From assembly GCF_001597745.1 (NCBI RefSeq), contig NZ_LUHJ01000072.1, forward strand, positions 23,797-87,147: a stretch of 63,351 bases of DNA, in the 5' to 3' direction. Made by a program: the position numbers and the translations under genes. Origin of the DNA: Anabaena sp. 4-3 (lineage in GTDB: Bacteria > Cyanobacteriota > Cyanobacteriia > Cyanobacteriales > Nostocaceae). The notes beneath the pieces were generated by a model. That model had not been told where the DNA came from and searched no databases. It worked only from the letters and a program-made list of their open reading frames with translations. The stretch's first letter is position 1; every line of letters begins with the position of its first letter. Below, in pieces: positions 27,242-35,070 of the stretch.

Positions 27242-28867
27242 TTATTCTGAGGAGAGGCGATCGCGCAAATCTGCTAAATTTTTACGATAAATAACAGTCT
27301 GTGGGTGATTTACTCCTAAGCGTCTCTCGGCAATATCTATAGCTTTGATGAACAACGGTTCTGCTTCGCTGTATCTGCCTTGGGAGTTGTAGAGTAATGC
27401 TAGGTCGTTGAGGCTAATTGCGGCATCGGGATGTTCTTGTTCTAGCAAGCACTGATCTAGTTCTAAAACTCGCAGATACAAAGGTTCTGCTTCGCTGTAT
27501 CTGCCTTGGGAATGGTAGAGTTGTGCTAGGCGGTTGAGGGTATCAGCGACCAGGGGATGCTCCGCTCCTAATAGTTTTTGCTTGAGTACCAATGCTTGTG
27601 TGTACAAAGTTTCTGCTTCGCTGTATTTGCCTTGGGAATGGTAGAGTAATCCTAGATTGCTGAGGCTGGTGGCAAAATCGGGATGATCTTCTCCTAAAAA
27701 GCGTTTATCTAATTCTAAAACTTGCAAATACAGAGATTCAGCTTCTTGATATCGTCCTTGACAGCAGTAGAGTAAAGCCAGGTTGTTCAGTACATGAGCC
27801 AGAGCAGGATATTCTACTCCTGGCATTTTGCGGCAGATTTCTAAAGCTTTTTGATATAGCGGTTCTGCTTTATTGTAAAGTTTTTGTTTTCTGTAAAGTT
27901 CTGCCAAACCGTTAAGGCTAAGTGCAACATCAGGATGTTCTTCTCCCAGCAGTTTGCGTCTGAGTGCCAAAGCTTGAATGTACAAGGGTTCGGCTTGGCT
28001 GTATCTGCCTTGATACCAGTAGAGTTCTGCTAGGTTGTAGAAGCTAGTGGCTAAGTCTTTCTCTAAACCTAAATGTTTTTGCAGTTCCACAGCCTTGCTT
28101 AAATACTCAATTCCTAATTCCTGCTCTTTTTTATAATCCTGACATTCGCCCCGTTCAAGTCTTGTTCTGTAAATATTTCCTATGCTACAGTACAAAGTCG
28201 CTAAAGTTGCATCTTGCACACCTCGCTGTTCTGCATCTTGAATAAATTTTTGTAAATCTTCTATAGGTAATAAATAAGGATTATCATCATCAAAGCGTGA
28301 AATTTCATTATCACTAAAAGCAAAACGAATCGGCTCTAATTCCCTACTTGAAATTGTGTTTTTCTTTCTAGACACAAACCGAAATACACCATTGCGCCAA
28401 CTCCAAAAGTCAGGAGCTTTCTTCATCAACTCAACTAATATTTGATTAGTCACCCACAGCACGATTGCAAAAGGGAATTCTCTTAATGCTTCCCTAGTCC
28501 ATTGCAAGTAACCGAAAAAAACATCTTGTTCTGAACGCTCATTGCCAAGTTTGAGAAAATAAAGCTGTTCTGCACCAGTCACAGTAATTACTGCTGGGTG
28601 ATGTTGACGCAAATACTCTTCACTTTTTACCAATTGAGAAATAGCAGCCGTTAAACTCGGTTCACCCCTTGCCAATGTTACCCGATAGGTACGAAACAGA
28701 GGTTGTAATTCTGCTTCATACTGAGCAATAATTTCATCACGAAAACTAGCATTATCACAAACGGCAATTAGTAAATTTAATCGATGTGCTTTAGCTTCAA
28801 TGGAAACAATTAAGTCATCATAAGCATCTCGATTTTCGTCATCTGGTAATAAGTCTTCATTCACCAT
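27242..28867 (-). CDS. Module 1 partner protein: degenerate P-loop-like domain plus kinesin-light-chain-type TPRs
   Basis: A 541-residue protein. The N-terminal about 180 residues have the order of a P-loop NTPase but no usable Walker A: strand LNLLIAVCDNASF, then VITVTGAEQLYFL at the Walker B position, and FPFAIVLWVTNQI followed by APDFWSWRNGVF. The C-terminal part (about 270-535) is roughly six 42-residue TPR_12/kinesin-light-chain repeats (LYHSQGRYSEAEPLYLRVLE pattern). Its start overlaps the end of the ATPase gene by 11 bases. A protein with the same design is encoded at 58230-59924. A scaffold or sensor role is inferred. Confidence 0.75.
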   Translation of the reverse strand: MVNEDLLPDDENRDAYDDLIVSIEAKAHRLNLLIAVCDNASFRDEIIAQYEAELQPLFRTYRVTLARGEPSLTAAISQLVKSEEYLRQHHPAVITVTGAEQLYFLKLGNERSEQDVFFGYLQWTREALREFPFAIVLWVTNQILVELMKKAPDFWSWRNGVFRFVSRKKNTISSRELEPIRFAFSDNEISRFDDDNPYLLPIEDLQKFIQDAEQRGVQDATLATLYCSIGNIYRTRLERGECQDYKKEQELGIEYLSKAVELQKHLGLEKDLATSFYNLAELYWYQGRYSQAEPLYIQALALRRKLLGEEHPDVALSLNGLAELYRKQKLYNKAEPLYQKALEICRKMPGVEYPALAHVLNNLALLYCCQGRYQEAESLYLQVLELDKRFLGEDHPDFATSLSNLGLLYHSQGKYSEAETLYTQALVLKQKLLGAEHPLVADTLNRLAQLYHSQGRYSEAEPLYLRVLELDQCLLEQEHPDAAISLNDLALLYNSQGRYSEAEPLFIKAIDIAERRLGVNHPQTVIYRKNLADLRDRLSSE

Positions 28868-30149
28868 TAATCAACCCCCTGCGTTTCAAAGTTTCAACAA
28901 GAATGGGGTGAACATCATACCAAGTTTCATCATTACGATATTCCAAAATATACAAACCATGCAGTAATTCTAAAAATTCCGGCTGCTGTACATCTTGAGG
29001 CTCGAACTGCTCATAAGTTATTTTCAAAATTTCAAAATCGTCTCTTCCTAACCGCAGAGACAGGTCATTACGAATTTGCTTAATTGCTTGTTCTATAATT
29101 TGGTCATCAATGACAATTCTTTCTCCTGGTGTTTGTCTGATGATTCGCAAACAAATACGACAACATACATTACCCAAACGAATCAACTCCCGCAGCACTC
29201 CTCCACTGTAAACAACAATTTTCTCTGCGGCTGACTTGTCGATTAATTCACTAGGAATTCGTTTTTGTAATATTTCACATAAAATATCTTTTGCTTCATT
29301 CCGGGGTTGGGCATCAGGTAAGCGGTTTTCACCCTTACGAAAAATTTTGATCACAGGCATCACCACAGTTTGGTAGTTAGTTTCTGCACCAATAAGTGGC
29401 CAGAGAAAAGTATCGCACATTACTGAAATAGGAATAGTATATATAATTCTAAAATTAGGTTGAAATAAAGCTTTAATATTATCTCGATAAATCTCGTTTA
29501 CCCTTCCCAAGTCTAGTTTATCTAAATCATCGATGATGACTATCACCTCTTTTTGAGTAGCAACTTGAATCAAAGCAGCAATTTCATTAATCCGGGCAAC
29601 TAAATCAGATATTTTGCGTTCAAATTCCTGTGTAATTTCCTCTCTAACTTTCGCATCAGCTTTTAATTGAGCTTTCAGGAAACTGAGTAAATTAAAACCC
29701 AACTCAAGCCCACCCCCTAACTCTGCTTCTGTAGTTCGAGTGCGAGTGGCAAACCACCCATAGATTTGGTTTTTAGTAGTTTTAGGAATTTCTACCTTGC
29801 GTGCTTCCGCCTCATACATTAAATTAAGTGCAATAGCAAATAAAATATTGATATGATTAACAGCCGACATTTCAATATTGTCAGCAATAGAGAATAACAC
29901 TACAAAATAATTATCTTGAATTTGCCGACTAAACTCAGCTAACAAAGAAGATTTACCACATCCCCGATGACCAGTAAATACAATCTTGCCATCACCATTA
30001 GGACTGTCTTCAACTAATTGAATTAAATCTGCTATTAAATCATCACCATAATCTACTCGAAATTGCTCCATTTCTCTCTCACCCATCAGTGGAAACAATT
30101 CAAGATTGCTATAAGCTTCTTTAAAACACTGTAGTAATTCTTGAGACAT
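28857..30149 (-). CDS. Module 1 ATPase: STAND/AAA-like P-loop NTPase
   Basis: A 430-residue protein with Walker A GHRGCGKS (60-67), Walker B VIVIIDDLDKL (about 202-212), a sensor strand IIYTIPIS (235-242), a helical lid with SGGVLRELI, and a C-terminal winged-helix-like end (LEYRNDETWYDVHPILVETL). The motif order matches the 441-residue ATPase at 59921-61246. It is translated first and overlaps the TPR partner gene by 11 bases, implying that the two act together. It resembles conflict-system NTPases more than housekeeping ones. Activity is inferred. Confidence 0.75.
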   Translation of the reverse strand: MSQELLQCFKEAYSNLELFPLMGEREMEQFRVDYGDDLIADLIQLVEDSPNGDGKIVFTGHRGCGKSSLLAEFSRQIQDNYFVVLFSIADNIEMSAVNHINILFAIALNLMYEAEARKVEIPKTTKNQIYGWFATRTRTTEAELGGGLELGFNLLSFLKAQLKADAKVREEITQEFERKISDLVARINEIAALIQVATQKEVIVIIDDLDKLDLGRVNEIYRDNIKALFQPNFRIIYTIPISVMCDTFLWPLIGAETNYQTVVMPVIKIFRKGENRLPDAQPRNEAKDILCEILQKRIPSELIDKSAAEKIVVYSGGVLRELIRLGNVCCRICLRIIRQTPGERIVIDDQIIEQAIKQIRNDLSLRLGRDDFEILKITYEQFEPQDVQQPEFLELLHGLYILEYRNDETWYDVHPILVETLKRRGLINGE

Positions 30150-30545
30150 TGGCTATGACAAAATCAATTGAATATAGGGTAGGGTGTGTGAGCGCACAAT
30201 ACGGCACTATTGTCTAAAATTCAGATGCCTTACTACAAAGATTTTAGTTTTATTTACTGGACTTACTGATCATCACCCATCTAGCTTCAAGTCTAATATA
30301 TCTAACCACAATCTTCTCCCCTCCTCTCTGCGCGCCAGTTGCTTCAAGTCGGCAGAGCCGCCCAACGCACTGGCTTGCCTCTGCGCGACGGACACTTTGC
30401 TCAAGTCGGCAAAGCCGCCCACGCAAGTGTCCTCCTCTGCGTGAAAAAATCCCAACCATCCCCAAAAAACATTACCCCCCTCCGTCGCCGGAGAGGGGTT
30501 AGGGATGAGATATGAAAATTCTCACTAGCTGCAACTCAGGAATTT
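30150..30545. other. Gap with tandem hairpin repeats between module 1 and ndhJ
   Basis: No gene. It carries the covarying hairpin pair at 30334-30432 and a GGAGAGGGGTTAGGG stretch before ndhJ ends. It also holds the promoter of the minus-strand ATPase gene near 30150-30250. Confidence 0.55.
30334..30432. repeat. Two tandem hairpins with a shared core and changed stems
   Basis: Unit 1 has arms GCCAGT (30334) and ACTGGC (30369-30374). Unit 2 has arms GGACACTT (30390) and AAGTGTCC (30425-30432). Both loops hold CAAGTCGGCA(G/A)AGCCGCCCA and both units are bordered by CTCTGCG. The arms differ in sequence but stay complementary within each unit. Confidence 0.75.
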
Positions 30546-31073
30546 TTAGTAAGCGTCCTGCAACTCGTAGAAATCAGGCGAAATGTAATCCTTCCGCAAA
30601 GGCCAACCTACCCAATCTTCTGGCATTAAAATCCGTTTTAAATTGGGGTGTCCTTCGTAGATAATGCCGAACATATCGTAACTTTCCCGTTCCTGCCAGT
30701 CTGCTGTTTTCCAAATCCAGTAAACAGAAGGTACTACAGGATTTTCTCTCGGCAAGAACACTTTCACCCGAACTTCTTCAGGTTTATCAGCATTATCACC
30801 AACTTTAATCAAATGATACACGCTGACTAAATCTTCGCCAGGGCCGAGGTCAATACCGCCTTGAAACTGGAGATAATTAAACCCGTAAGCATACAGGGCT
30901 GTAGCGATAGGAAGCAGAAAATCAGGCTCGACTTTAATGATTTCTACACCATTTTTATCAGCTTCCAAAGACTCATGAGCAAAGCCATTGTCTGCCAACC
31001 ACTGAGAAATAGGCCCGGCTTGAACTATAGCTTCTTCTCCTGCTGGTACTGGTTTTAAATCTTCATCAGCCAC
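30546..31073 (-). CDS. ndhJ: NAD(P)H-quinone oxidoreductase subunit J
   Basis: A 175-residue homologue of the 30 kDa/NuoC subunit. The signature [20 protein letters not shown], then [15 protein letters not shown], is diagnostic. It sits on the hydrophilic arm of cyanobacterial NDH-1, which takes electrons from ferredoxin for cyclic and respiratory flow. It is the last gene of ndhC-K-J and overlaps ndhK by 8 bases. Confidence 0.97.
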   Translation of the reverse strand: MADEDLKPVPAGEEAIVQAGPISQWLADNGFAHESLEADKNGVEIIKVEPDFLLPIATALYAYGFNYLQFQGGIDLGPGEDLVSVYHLIKVGDNADKPEEVRVKVFLPRENPVVPSVYWIWKTADWQERESYDMFGIIYEGHPNLKRILMPEDWVGWPLRKDYISPDFYELQDAY

Positions 31074-31803
31074 GTTTCTGTTCCTCCTTCTGAGTTTGGG
31101 CTGTTAACAGTGCAGGGGGAACTGGTAAACCAATTGCTTCTGTCAATTCTTTCGGTGGGTTGAAGCGAGTGTCTGACTGCATATACTTACCAGTTAAAAT
31201 TTCTGGCACTGGCTTGAGGTTATGAGTTGTGCTGTAAAAACGGTGGGTTTGCTTAATTTGACCCCGTTCTTGCATGGAATCATTAGCAATTTTTTTCCGC
31301 AGCTTGATAATTGCGTCAATAATTGCTTCAGGACGGGGAGGACAACCAGGTAAGTAAACATCCACGGGAATTAACTTATCAACTCCGCGCACAGCCGTGG
31401 GAGAATCCACACTAAACATCCCGCCTGTAATTGTACAAGCTCCCATTGCAATTACATACTTTGGTTCGGGCATTTGTTCATAAAGACGCACTAATTGAGG
31501 TGCCATCTTCATGGTAATTGTCCCGGCTGTAATAATCAAATCGGCTTGACGGGGACTAGAACGGGGAATTAACCCGAAACGGTCAAAGTCAAAACGAGAG
31601 CCAATTAAAGCCGCAAATTCAATAAAGCAGCAAGCTGTCCCAAACAGCAAAGGCCACAGACTAGAAAGCCTAGCCCAGTTGTAGAGGTCATCAACCGTGG
31701 TTAAAATCACGTTTTCAGAAAGGTCTTGAGTGACTGTAGGACGCTCAATGGGGTTGATGATTCGCTCTTTACCCTGTGTGGTTAAATCAGAATTCAAGAC
31801 CAT
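31066..31803 (-). CDS. ndhK: NAD(P)H-quinone oxidoreductase subunit K
   Basis: A 245-residue NuoB-type subunit holding the N2 [4Fe-4S] cluster, with C58-C59 ([12 protein letters not shown]), C123 (GACTITGG) and C154 (GCPPRPEA). It relays electrons to plastoquinone. It overlaps ndhC by 10 bases and ndhJ by 8 bases, so translation is coupled. Confidence 0.97.
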   Translation of the reverse strand: MVLNSDLTTQGKERIINPIERPTVTQDLSENVILTTVDDLYNWARLSSLWPLLFGTACCFIEFAALIGSRFDFDRFGLIPRSSPRQADLIITAGTITMKMAPQLVRLYEQMPEPKYVIAMGACTITGGMFSVDSPTAVRGVDKLIPVDVYLPGCPPRPEAIIDAIIKLRKKIANDSMQERGQIKQTHRFYSTTHNLKPVPEILTGKYMQSDTRFNPPKELTEAIGLPVPPALLTAQTQKEEQKRG

Positions 31804-32156
31804 TCTAAAGCTCCTTTACGCCATGCGTAAACTAAAGCGACTACGAGAATTGCAATGAAAATCAACGCCTCAATGAATGCCAATAGCCCCAGACGGTGAA
31901 AAGCAACTGCCCAAGGATATAAAAACACAGTCTCTACGTCAAAAACAACGAAGACCAAGGCAAACATATAATAGCGGATATTGAATTGAATCCAGGCTCC
32001 GCCAATGGGTTCCATCCCAGATTCATAGGTGGTGCGACGTTCCAGGCTATTACCAGTAGGTCTTAAAAGCTTGGACGCGGAAAGTGCTAAGGCAGGAACT
32101 AGGCTACAGATAATGAGAAAGCCTAGAAAGTATTCGTAACCGCTAAGAACAAACAC
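31794..32156 (-). CDS. ndhC: NAD(P)H-quinone oxidoreductase subunit 3
   Basis: A 120-residue membrane subunit (NuoA type) with three hydrophobic helices. The loop [20 protein letters not shown] and the helix [20 protein letters not shown] are family signatures. It is the first gene of ndhC-K-J and is divergent from rubA with 195 bases between. Confidence 0.97.
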   Translation of the reverse strand: MFVLSGYEYFLGFLIICSLVPALALSASKLLRPTGNSLERRTTYESGMEPIGGAWIQFNIRYYMFALVFVVFDVETVFLYPWAVAFHRLGLLAFIEALIFIAILVVALVYAWRKGALEWS

Positions 32157-32351
32157 AATGAATATGTACCGCTTAAGGTGTAAATAAGGCTGTTACTTTC
32201 TTTTACATTATATCTGTTTAGTTTTTCTGAAATCTGGGAAACAGACGGATTTCAAGTATTTGATTCATTTTTATAGGTGATAGAAAAGTCTAACGAATAT
32301 GTCATAATTTTTAACGTATATTTAATATTTCCTCTCTGCGAGACCTGAGTC

Positions 32352-32687
32352 ATGAGCGAACAAGCTGTTGAAACTACAGTGTTAGACCGCTACGAGTGTC
32401 GCGCCTGCGGTTATGTTTATGAACCTGAAAAGGGTGATGATAAGCATGACATTGCTCCAGGGACACCATTTGCAGAATTACCCGTTAATTGGCGTTGTCC
32501 AGTGTGTACGGCGAAAAAAGTAGCTTTTACCAACATTGGCCCGGTTGGTCAAGCGTCGGGTTTTAGAGAAAATCTTGGGTATGGTCTTGGTGTCAATAAT
32601 CTGACTCCAACTCAAAAAAACATCCTGATTTTTGGGGCTTTGGCTTTAGGCTTTTTGTTTTTTATGAGTCTCTATGGCTTGCAATGA
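32352..32687 (+). CDS. rubA: Membrane-anchored rubredoxin
   Basis: A 111-residue protein. The rubredoxin fold binds one iron via C16, C19 (YECRACGYVYEP) and C49, C52 (WRCPVCTAKK). The C-terminus holds one transmembrane helix (ILIFGALALGFLFFMSLYG). RubA is required for photosystem assembly in oxygenic phototrophs, consistent with its position before ycf48 and psbEFLJ. Confidence 0.95.
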   Translation: MSEQAVETTVLDRYECRACGYVYEPEKGDDKHDIAPGTPFAELPVNWRCPVCTAKKVAFTNIGPVGQASGFRENLGYGLGVNNLTPTQKNILIFGALALGFLFFMSLYGLQ

Positions 32688-32812
32688 GCTAGGAAGCAAT
32701 TCAGCCTTGAGGCTTTAGTGTTAAATACTTACTGTGTGTCATCACTCATCCACTTAAGGTAAACCTTCTAGAGAAACCTTACACAAATTGAGAAACAGCT
32801 ACAAAAATTCTG

Positions 32813-33844
32813 ATGCAATCAATGGTTATTTTGAAAAGTTGGCAAAAAATATTTGCTCTGTTGTTAGTGGTGTTCCTCTGTATTGGTTGTAGTAAAGTTC
32901 CATCTACCAGCTACAACCCTTGGGCGGTAATTTCTTTACCAACAGAGGCAAAAATCCTAGATATTGCCTTTACTGGCGATCCTCAGCATGGCTTCTTAGT
33001 TGGTAGCAACGCTACGCTGTTAGAAACCCATAATGGTGGTGACACTTGGGAACCTCTGACATTGGCGTTAGATGATGAACGGTATCGTTTTGATTCAGTA
33101 AGTTTTGCTGGTCAAGAAGGTTGGATTGTGGGAGAACCTTCTTTACTACTACATACCACTGATGAAGGTCGTTCTTGGTCACGGATTCCTTTAAGTGAAA
33201 AGTTACCGGGTAATCCGATTTATATCCACGCTGTCGCAGATAACACGGCTGAGATGGCGACTGATGTAGGAGCAATCTATAAAACTACTGATGGCGGTAA
33301 ACACTGGAAAGCTCAAGTAGAAGCAGCCGTAGGTGTGGTGCGTAACTTGGAACGTTCTGCTGATGGCAAATATGTTGCTGTTTCTGCTAAAGGTAGCTTT
33401 TATTCGACTTGGGAACCAGGACAAAATGCTTGGGTTCCCCATAACCGCAATAGTTCCCGTCGGTTAGAAAATATGGGATTCTTGGAAGACGGTCAAATGT
33501 GGTTATTAGCACGGGGTGGTCAGGTACAGTTTAGCGAACCCAATCAACCGGAAGAATGGCAAGAAGCCAAAAATCCTGAATTTTCTACCAGTTGGGGTTT
33601 ACTAGATTTGGCTTATCGCACACCCGCAGAACTTTGGGTTGGTGGCGGTAGTGGTAATTTATTGCTGAGTACCGATGGCGGTCAAACCTGGGAAAAAGAC
33701 AGGGATGTAGAAAGTGTCGCTGCTAATTTTTACAAGGTTGTGTTTTTACAACCTGATCAGGGATTTGTGATTGGCGATCGCGGTGTTTTGCTAAAATATC
33801 AACCCAATGTCGCTAAAGCAGCTAAGACTGAAGCAGCAGCCTAA
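32813..33844 (+). CDS. ycf48: Photosystem II assembly factor Ycf48
   Basis: A 343-residue protein with a lipoprotein signal (LCIGC, Cys26) and a seven-bladed propeller made of repeats with T-x-DGGxxW (TTDGGKHWKA, STDGGQTWEK). It binds early D1 and the D1-D2 reaction centre in the lumen. Either M1 or M4 may be the start. It directly precedes psbE. Confidence 0.96.
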   Translation: MQSMVILKSWQKIFALLLVVFLCIGCSKVPSTSYNPWAVISLPTEAKILDIAFTGDPQHGFLVGSNATLLETHNGGDTWEPLTLALDDERYRFDSVSFAGQEGWIVGEPSLLLHTTDEGRSWSRIPLSEKLPGNPIYIHAVADNTAEMATDVGAIYKTTDGGKHWKAQVEAAVGVVRNLERSADGKYVAVSAKGSFYSTWEPGQNAWVPHNRNSSRRLENMGFLEDGQMWLLARGGQVQFSEPNQPEEWQEAKNPEFSTSWGLLDLAYRTPAELWVGGGSGNLLLSTDGGQTWEKDRDVESVAANFYKVVFLQPDQGFVIGDRGVLLKYQPNVAKAAKTEAAA

Positions 33845-33947
33845 TAACATACCAAGTTTTATGAGAACAAGTTTGCAACTTGTTACTCTTTCTAAACTTT
33901 GTAGGATAATAAACTCAATAACGTCTTTGTTGAAGGTAGGGATCTAA

Positions 33948-34196
33948 ATGTCAGGTACCACTGGAGAACGTCCGTTTTCCGATATTGTTACCAGTATCCG
34001 TTACTGGGTAATCCACAGTATCACCATTCCAGCATTATTTATTGCTGGTTGGTTATTTGTCAGCACCGGGCTGGCTTATGATGTGTTCGGCACTCCTCGT
34101 CCTGATGAGTATTACACACAAACACGGCAAGAATTGCCCATTGTGAATAATCGTTTTGAAGCTAAACAGCAAGTTGAACAATTTATCGACAAGTAA
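33948..34196 (+). CDS. psbE: Cytochrome b559 alpha subunit
   Basis: An 82-residue PSII subunit with one membrane helix ([20 protein letters not shown]) and the haem ligand H23 in RYWVIHS. It pairs with PsbF and is part of the reaction-centre core. First of four tight PSII genes. Confidence 0.98.
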   Translation: MSGTTGERPFSDIVTSIRYWVIHSITIPALFIAGWLFVSTGLAYDVFGTPRPDEYYTQTRQELPIVNNRFEAKQQVEQFIDK

Positions 34197-34343
<147 letters not shown>

Positions 34344-34355
34344 GAGTCGTCAATC

Positions 34356-34475
34356 ATGGAAAGAACGCCCAATCCTAATAATCAGCCGGTAGAATTAAAC
34401 CGGACTTCTTTATACCTGGGATTACTGTTAGTGTTTGTCCTGGGAATTCTGTTTTCCAGTTACTTCTTTAACTAA
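34356..34475 (+). CDS. psbL: Photosystem II protein L
   Basis: A 39-residue protein, [20 protein letters not shown], then one helix ending SSYFFN. It lies 12 bases after psbF. It stabilises the dimer interface and QA side of PSII. Confidence 0.97.
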   Translation: MERTPNPNNQPVELNRTSLYLGLLLVFVLGILFSSYFFN

Positions 34476-34549
34476 CTGGAACAGTTTTTGTGAATCTTTG
34501 TTGATCTAAATTCTGCGTTGATTTTTTCATTTAGGGAGGAGGAAAATCT

Positions 34550-34672
34550 GTGTCAGCTGGAACTGGGAGAATTCCCCTGTGGGTCGTCGCTACGATCGCA
34601 GGTTTAGGTGTAATCACTGTTGTAGGCATTTTCTTTTACGGAGCCTACGCTGGTATCGGTTCTTCAATGTAA
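34550..34672 (+). CDS. psbJ: Photosystem II protein J
   Basis: A 40-residue protein, [20 protein letters not shown], one helix, ending YAGIGSSM. It starts with GTG after an unusually long purine Shine-Dalgarno (AGGGAGGAGG, 34533-34542). Last gene of psbE-F-L-J. Confidence 0.96.
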   Translation: MSAGTGRIPLWVVATIAGLGVITVVGIFFYGAYAGIGSSM

Positions 34673-34737
34673 TTTGGGTTTGAATCGAATACCAGATCAT
34701 ATTTCGAGAAATTGTTGAGAAATCAGCATAAAAAAAG

Positions 34738-34775
34738 CCGCCTGTCTCTTACAGATAGGCGGTATATTATTTACT
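34738..34775. terminator. Bidirectional terminator between psbJ and psaI
   Basis: CCGCCTGTCT (34738-34747) pairs with AGATAGGCGG (34753-34762). An A-run lies on the left and a T-rich run on the right, so the hairpin can end both the psb operon (plus) and the psaI transcript (minus). Confidence 0.75.
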
Positions 34776-34850
34776 GATTTATTGTCAAATCAGGTGAATC
34801 GAGAACTAAAAACAGATACTGGGTAAAAATTACAGCAAGCAATTGCTCAA

Positions 34851-34961
34851 TTAACCAATATCATCGCGTTCAATGTATAGCAACATAAACGCCATTGCGA
34901 CGGCTGGAAACACTAAGCCAGTCAGAGGCACAAAGATGGAAGGCAAAAATGAAGCTGCCAT
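34851..34961 (-). CDS. psaI: Photosystem I subunit VIII (PsaI)
   Basis: A 36-residue membrane protein: [20 protein letters not shown], then [16 protein letters not shown]. One transmembrane helix and the C-terminal LYIER(D/E)D end match PsaI. AGGAAT lies about 8 bases before the ATG. It binds PsaL at the trimer/tetramer interface of PSI. No psaL is next to it here, which is a little unusual. It converges on psbJ. Confidence 0.82.
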   Translation of the reverse strand: MAASFLPSIFVPLTGLVFPAVAMAFMLLYIERDDIG

Positions 34962-35070
34962 AGTAAAGATTCCTGTTAAATTACACTACAATTCAAGACG
35001 AGCTTACTGCAAATTCAGGCAATTTTTTTTAAATTCTAAAGATTTTTAACACTGGCTGGAAAGGGAGTAA

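Noticed and set aside
30334-30432. CRISPR array
   Set aside because: Only two units with no unique spacers; arms covary within each unit, as in palindromic repeats. No cas genes in the window.
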